Positions 44,672-48,442 of a stretch of 48,442 nucleotides of DNA are shown piece by piece. A model generated the notes under the pieces. That model had not been told where the DNA came from and did no database searches. It saw nothing but the letters and a program-made list of their open reading frames with translations. This DNA comes from Chromatiales bacterium (GTDB taxonomy: Bacteria > Pseudomonadota > Gammaproteobacteria > SpSt-1174), in NCBI GenBank assembly GCA_014762505.1, contig JABURS010000036.1, positions 1 through 48,442 of the forward strand, written 5' to 3'. The position numbers and the translations under genes are program-made. Positions within the stretch are counted from its first letter, which is position 1. Every line of letters begins with the position of its first letter.

Positions 44672-44902
44672 GTGCAGCACCGTCTCGACGCCCGCCGCCT
44701 GCTCTGCCCGATGCCCGTGATCCGCACGCAGGACCGCATCCGCGAACTCGCGCCGGGCGACACCCTGGCGGTGACCTGCACCGATCCGGGCGTCAAGCAG
44801 GACATCCCCGCCTGGTGCCGCATCAACGGCCACCGGGTGCTCGCCATCCACGAGGCCGACGACGAGATCGTGATCGACATCGAGGTCGGCGCGGCCGACT
44901 GA
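44672..44902 (+). CDS. TusA-family sulfur carrier protein
   Basis: 76 residues. RRLLCPMPVIRTQDRI contains the CPxP motif (CPMP) of TusA proteins, whose Cys carries persulfide sulfur. The remainder (ELAPGDTLAVTCTDPGVKQDIPAWCRINGHRV) is the standard two-layer fold. Start is GTG at 44672. It may serve 2-thiouridine synthesis or, in sulfur oxidisers, sulfur trafficking; the neighbourhood does not decide. Confidence 0.88.
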   Translation: MQHRLDARRLLCPMPVIRTQDRIRELAPGDTLAVTCTDPGVKQDIPAWCRINGHRVLAIHEADDEIVIDIEVGAAD

Positions 44903-44920
44903 GCGCGGCCGGAGGACACC

Positions 44921-46111
44921 ATGGCACATCACCACCCTCACCACGCCGAGGCGCCGCCCGAGGGCTTTGCCGACCCGGCCGCGCACCAGCGTTACCGCGA
45001 GACCTTCAAGGTCACCGTCATCGGCTCGGTGGTGGACCTCGCCCTGGGCGTGGCCAAGATCATCGTCGGCGTCATCGCCCACTCCCAGGCGCTGATCGCC
45101 GATGGCATCCACTCCCTGTCGGACCTGGGTACCGACTTCATCGTGCTCTACGCCGCACGCCATGCCCATCGCGAGGCGGATGCCGCCCACCCTTACGGGC
45201 ACCGGCGCATCGAGACGGCGGCCACCGTCATCCTCGGCGCCACCCTGATCGCGGTGGCCATCGGCATCGCCTGGGATGCGACCTACCGCCTGTTCCATCC
45301 GGACCTGCTGCTGCACCCGACCATGCTGGCCATGGTCATCGCCGCCATCTCGGTGGTGAGCAAGGAGGCGATCTACCACTACACCATGCACTACGCGAAG
45401 AAGTTCCGCTCCAAGATGCTGCGCGCCAACGCCTGGCACAGCCGCTCGGACGCGATCTCCTCGGTGGTGGTCATCATCGGCGTGGCCGGCACCATGGCCG
45501 GGCTGCCCTACCTGGACGCCATCGCCGCCATCATCGTCGCGGCCATGGTGGCCAAGATCGGCTGGGACCTGGCCTGGCATGCCGCGCAGGAACTGATCGA
45601 TACCGGCCTGGAGCAGGAGATGGTGGACAAGATCCGCCAGACCATCCTGCACGTGGACGGCGTGAAGAACATGCACATGCTGCGCACCCGGCGCATGGGC
45701 GGGGACGCCCTGGCCGACGTGCACATCCTGGTGAGCCCGCGCATCAGCGTCTCCGAGGGCCACCACATCGGCGAGACGGTACGCAGGACCCTGATCGACA
45801 CCTTCGACGAGGTGGCCGACGTCACGGTGCACATAGACCCCGAGGACGACGAGGCCGCACCGCCCTGCGAGGGCCTGCCGCTGCGCGGCGAGGTGGTGGC
45901 GCGCCTGCGCGAGGCCTGGGCCGGCATCCCGGCGGCCGCGCATCTCGAGAATGTCTCGCTACACTATCTGCATGGCCGTATCCACCTGGAGCTGTTCCTG
46001 CCCCTGCATGCCCTGGACGACCCGGAGGATGCCCAGCAGACGACCCGGGCGCTGATCGCCGCCAGCAAGACCCTGCCGGAGGTCGGCGAGGTCGTGGTGC
46101 ATTACCGTTAG
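44921..46111 (+). CDS. cation diffusion facilitator with extended C-terminus
   Basis: 396 residues versus ~300 for FieF/YiiP. The His-rich N-terminus (MAHHHPHHAEAPPEG) precedes about six helices, with metal-site Asp residues in DGIHSLSDLGTDF and HSRSDAISSVVV. The first cytosolic ZT_dimer domain follows (~215-300). An extra ~95 residues then hold EVVARLREAWAGIPAAAHLENVSLHYLHGRIHLELFLPL...VGEVVVHYR, which looks like a second copy of such a fold. Exports Zn2+, Fe2+ or related divalent metals, inferred from family. Confidence 0.9.
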   Translation: MAHHHPHHAEAPPEGFADPAAHQRYRETFKVTVIGSVVDLALGVAKIIVGVIAHSQALIADGIHSLSDLGTDFIVLYAARHAHREADAAHPYGHRRIETAATVILGATLIAVAIGIAWDATYRLFHPDLLLHPTMLAMVIAAISVVSKEAIYHYTMHYAKKFRSKMLRANAWHSRSDAISSVVVIIGVAGTMAGLPYLDAIAAIIVAAMVAKIGWDLAWHAAQELIDTGLEQEMVDKIRQTILHVDGVKNMHMLRTRRMGGDALADVHILVSPRISVSEGHHIGETVRRTLIDTFDEVADVTVHIDPEDDEAAPPCEGLPLRGEVVARLREAWAGIPAAAHLENVSLHYLHGRIHLELFLPLHALDDPEDAQQTTRALIAASKTLPEVGEVVVHYR

Positions 46112-46112
46112 C

Positions 46113-46158
46113 GCACCATACTGGTGCAGACTTCCGCCACAATGCACTCTTTATGTGC
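46113..46158 (+). promoter_or_regulatory. paired NtrC (NR-I) sites upstream of glnA
   Basis: GCACCA-TAC-TGGTGC (46113-46127) is a perfect match to the NtrC palindrome. A weaker GCAC-N7-GTGC site is at 46144-46158. Their centres are 31 bases apart, three helical turns, as in enhancer pairs of enteric glnA. Confidence 0.82.
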
Positions 46159-46222
46159 GCGTTATGGCGGTTTTGCCCGGGTGATTGCCTGTTCAACCGG
46201 CCTGCGACGCCATTCGGTGGCG

Positions 46223-46238
46223 TGGCACGCTTAATGCA
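46223..46238 (+). promoter_or_regulatory. sigma-54 promoter of glnA
   Basis: TGGCACG-CTTA-ATGCA matches the -24/-12 consensus TGGCACG-N4-TTGCA with one change; the GG (46224-46225) and GC (46236-46237) are correctly 10 bases apart. The start lies about 65 bases before the glnA ATG. A hairpin GCATC-TTTGC-GATGC follows at 46236-46250. Confidence 0.85.
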
Positions 46239-46316
46239 TCTTTGCGATGCACAGTGTTTCGAAATGGTGCCGCCCCCTGGCGGCGAAGCAAACTGCATGC
46301 GTTCGGAGGAGTATCC

Positions 46317-47726
46317 ATGTCCGCAGCTGACGTTATGAAGATGATTGAAGAGAACGGGGTCAAGTTCATCGACTTCCGTTTCACCGACACCAAGGGCAAG
46401 GAGCAGCACGTCTCCGTGCCGGCGCACACCGTCGGAGAATCCGATTTCGAGGACGGAAAGATGTTCGACGGCTCCTCCATCGCGGGCTGGAAGGGCATCA
46501 ACGAGTCCGACATGATCCTGATGCCGGATGCCAGCACCGCCGTCATGGACCCCTTCTTCGCCGACCCGACCCTGATCCTGCGCTGCGACATCATCGAGCC
46601 GGCCACCATGCAGGGCTACAGCCGTGACCCGCGCTCCATCGCCAAGCGCGCCGAGGAATACCTCAAGTCCACCGGCGTCGCCGACACCGCCTTCTTCGGT
46701 CCGGAACCCGAGTTCTTCGTCTTCGACGACGTGCGCTGGGGTGCCGACATGCAGGGCGCCTTCTACTCCATCGACTCCGACGAGTCCGGCTGGAACTCCG
46801 AGAAGGTCTACGAGGGCGGCAACATCGGTCACCGCCCGGGTGTGAAGGGCGGCTACTTCCCGGTCCCGCCGGTCGACTCCATGCAGGACCTGCGTTCGGC
46901 CATGTGCCTGGTGCTGGAAGAGATGGGCGTCGAGGTCGAGGTACACCACCACGAAGTGGCCACCGCCGGCCAGTGTGAGATCGGCACCAAGTTCGACACC
47001 CTGGTCAAGCGCGCCGACTCCACCCAGATCCTGAAGTACGTGATCCACAACGTGGCCCACAACTACGGCAAGACCGCCACCTTCATGCCCAAGCCGCTGG
47101 TCGGCGACAACGGCAGCGGCATGCACGTGCACATGTCCTTGGCGAAGGACGGCAAGAACCTGTTCGCCGGCGACCTGTACGGCGGCCTGTCCGAGACCGC
47201 GCTGTACTACATTGGTGGCATCATCAAGCACGCCCGCGCGCTGAACGCCTTCTGCAACGGCTCCACCAACTCCTACAAGCGCCTGGTGCCGGGCTTCGAG
47301 GCGCCGGTCATGCTGGCCTACTCGGCCCGTAACCGCTCGGCCTCCATCCGCATCCCCTACGTGTCCAACCCGAAGGGTCGTCGCATCGAGGTCCGCTTCC
47401 CGGATCCGTCCGCCAACCCCTACCTGGCCTTCACCGCGCTGATGATGGCCGGCCTGGACGGCATCCAGAACAAGATCCACCCGGGCGATGCCATGGACAA
47501 GAACCTGTACGACCTGCCGCCCGAAGAGGAAAAGCAGATCCCGCAGGTCTGCTACGCCCTGGACCAGGCCCTGGAGGCCCTGGACAAGGACCGCGAGTTC
47601 CTCAAGGCCGGCGGCGTGATGGACGACGACACCATCGACGCCTACATCGCGCTCAAGATGGAAGACGTCACGCGCATCCGCATGACCACCCATCCGGTCG
47701 AGTTCGACATGTACTACAGCGTCTGA
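46317..47726 (+). CDS. glnA: type I glutamine synthetase
   Basis: 469 residues. GSI-beta features: [70 protein letters not shown], and the adenylylation site Tyr398 in NLYDLPPEE. It makes glutamine from glutamate, ammonia and ATP. Controlled by NtrC/sigma-54 (sites upstream) and, through Tyr398, by GlnE. GGAGGA precedes the ATG at 46317. A strong terminator at 47755-47781 follows. Confidence 0.97.
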   Translation: MSAADVMKMIEENGVKFIDFRFTDTKGKEQHVSVPAHTVGESDFEDGKMFDGSSIAGWKGINESDMILMPDASTAVMDPFFADPTLILRCDIIEPATMQGYSRDPRSIAKRAEEYLKSTGVADTAFFGPEPEFFVFDDVRWGADMQGAFYSIDSDESGWNSEKVYEGGNIGHRPGVKGGYFPVPPVDSMQDLRSAMCLVLEEMGVEVEVHHHEVATAGQCEIGTKFDTLVKRADSTQILKYVIHNVAHNYGKTATFMPKPLVGDNGSGMHVHMSLAKDGKNLFAGDLYGGLSETALYYIGGIIKHARALNAFCNGSTNSYKRLVPGFEAPVMLAYSARNRSASIRIPYVSNPKGRRIEVRFPDPSANPYLAFTALMMAGLDGIQNKIHPGDAMDKNLYDLPPEEEKQIPQVCYALDQALEALDKDREFLKAGGVMDDDTIDAYIALKMEDVTRIRMTTHPVEFDMYYSV

Positions 47727-47754
47727 TCGCACCGCGAGAAGCCGCAAACCCCGA

Positions 47755-47781
47755 ACGCCCCGTCTCGACGGGGCGTTTTTT
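47755..47781 (+). terminator. intrinsic terminator of glnA
   Basis: ACGCCCCGT (47755-47763) / ACGGGGCGT (47768-47776) around loop CTCG, followed by six Ts in total (47776-47781). Confidence 0.9.
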
Positions 47782-47862
47782 ATGCCCCGACCCTTGCACC
47801 GGATGCGCCGCGGCGCGAGACTCGTCACTGAGTCCACCCGACCGCGGGGCTATACTGTGCGC

Positions 47863-48442
47863 ATGAAATCACTGCTGATTGCCGTCGTTCTGCTGCTCGT
47901 CACCGCCTCGCTGCAGGCCCAGGTCTACCGCTGGGTGGACGAGGAGGGCAACGTGCAGTTCTCCGACACCCCGCCGCCGGGCGACCAGCCGGCCGAGACG
48001 GTCGACATCCCCAAGCCGTCGTCCATGGACAGCTACAAGCCGCCGGCCGAGACCCCGGACACGACCGACACCGACACGGCCGACGGCGAGAAGCCCGTTT
48101 CCTACCGCCGCTTCAGCATCAGCAGCCCGCCCGACGACGAGGCCCTGCGCGAGAATGCCGGCAACGTCACGATCACCGTGGACATCAGCCCCGAGCTGCA
48201 GCCGGGCCACCGCCTGAATCTCTACCTGGACGGCAACCTGCTCGACAACGGCGGCACCCGCACCACGGTCCAGCTCAACAACGTGCCGCGCGGCACCCAC
48301 CAGGTCCGTGCCGAGATCCTGGATGGCAGCGGCCAGGTCCTGCGCAGCACCTCCAGCAGCTTCCACCTGCTGCGGGCGACGGTGGGGCGGTCACCACCGC
48401 CCGCCGGCCAGCCCCTGACCTACCCGCCAGTCGCCAACACCC
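47863..48442 (+). CDS. DUF4124 domain protein (truncated by window end)
   Basis: 193 residues before the window ends without a stop. Signal peptide MKSLLIAVVLLLVTASLQA, then the DUF4124 unit QVYRWVDEEGNVQFSDTPPPG, an acidic linker, and a beta-rich region (NVTITVDISPELQPGHRLNLYLDG...RAEILDGSGQVLRST). It runs in the direction of, and sits behind, glnA; DUF4124 genes are often found between glnA and ntrBC. Periplasmic role unknown. A TATACT -10 (47851-47856) lies only 6 bases before the ATG. Confidence 0.85.
   Translation, partial: MKSLLIAVVLLLVTASLQAQVYRWVDEEGNVQFSDTPPPGDQPAETVDIPKPSSMDSYKPPAETPDTTDTDTADGEKPVSYRRFSISSPPDDEALRENAGNVTITVDISPELQPGHRLNLYLDGNLLDNGGTRTTVQLNNVPRGTHQVRAEILDGSGQVLRSTSSSFHLLRATVGRSPPPAGQPLTYPPVANT

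Noticed and set aside
47851-47863. Leaderless transcript for the DUF4124 gene
   Set aside because: A TATACT lies 6 bases before the ATG, but the -35 is poor and one example is not enough.

Overview
The window is GC-rich, densely coded chromosomal DNA from a gammaproteobacterium. Evidence for the group: fused rlmKL, tmcA, rlmM, trmH, the GNAT-nitrilase fusion, and a polA / engB / cytochrome c4 / dsbA neighbourhood of the kind known from pseudomonads. System II cytochrome c maturation (ResB/CcsB), many NO- and oxygen-related genes, and an APH-type homoserine kinase fit a Chromatiales-like respiratory or sulfur-oxidising lineage, but the sequence cannot fix the genus. I see no phage, integrase, transposase, CRISPR array, rRNA or tRNA.

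Layout. 1-354 is a chain of strong hairpins, probably an interspersed repeat. 355-6445 holds a DnaJ-related protein, a bacteriohemerythrin behind an FNR-type promoter, and RNA-modification genes (tmcA, rlmM, trmH). 6446-12826 holds an OmpW porin with an FNR-type box, a GlcG/HbpS protein, an ABC exporter pair, and an operon of truncated haemoglobin, ferredoxin-type reductase and NsrR, divergent from an HPP membrane protein. 12920-17728 holds rlmKL, two small membrane proteins, a Tat-exported aldo/keto reductase and an HD-GYP protein. 17853-25687 is a minus-strand run: sulfotransferase, SLC13 and TauE transporters, a histidine kinase with a degenerate LOV-like PAS domain, GNAT-nitrilase, HPF-cold-shock fusion, NYN protein and peroxiredoxin. 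26004-30834 holds an IF-1, an amidohydrolase, NnrS, two zinc/iron-cluster YkgJ-type proteins and a PAS-PAS-GGDEF protein. 31172-42462 holds an EEP nuclease, a TPP enzyme, DsbA, CcsB, ResB, cytochrome c4, engB and polA. 42616-48442 holds a LOG protein, DUF2782, thrB, TusA, a CDF transporter, glnA with NtrC and sigma-54 sites, and a truncated DUF4124 gene.

How the parts fit. Bacteriohemerythrin, OmpW, NnrS and trHb/reductase/NsrR form a scattered oxygen/NO-response set with recognisable FNR-like and palindromic operator sites. ResB, CcsB, cytochrome c4 and DsbA serve periplasmic c-type cytochrome assembly.

The most notable element lies in the 350-base gap between the convergent engB and polA genes. 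It is a candidate ~125-nt small RNA on the minus strand, with a sigma-E/AlgU-like promoter (GAACTT-N16-TCAGA), three hairpins with C-rich loops, and a perfect 12-bp intrinsic terminator. Its position is that of Spot 42 in enterobacteria and ErsA in Pseudomonas; size and promoter type recall ErsA. It may be an undescribed positional homologue.
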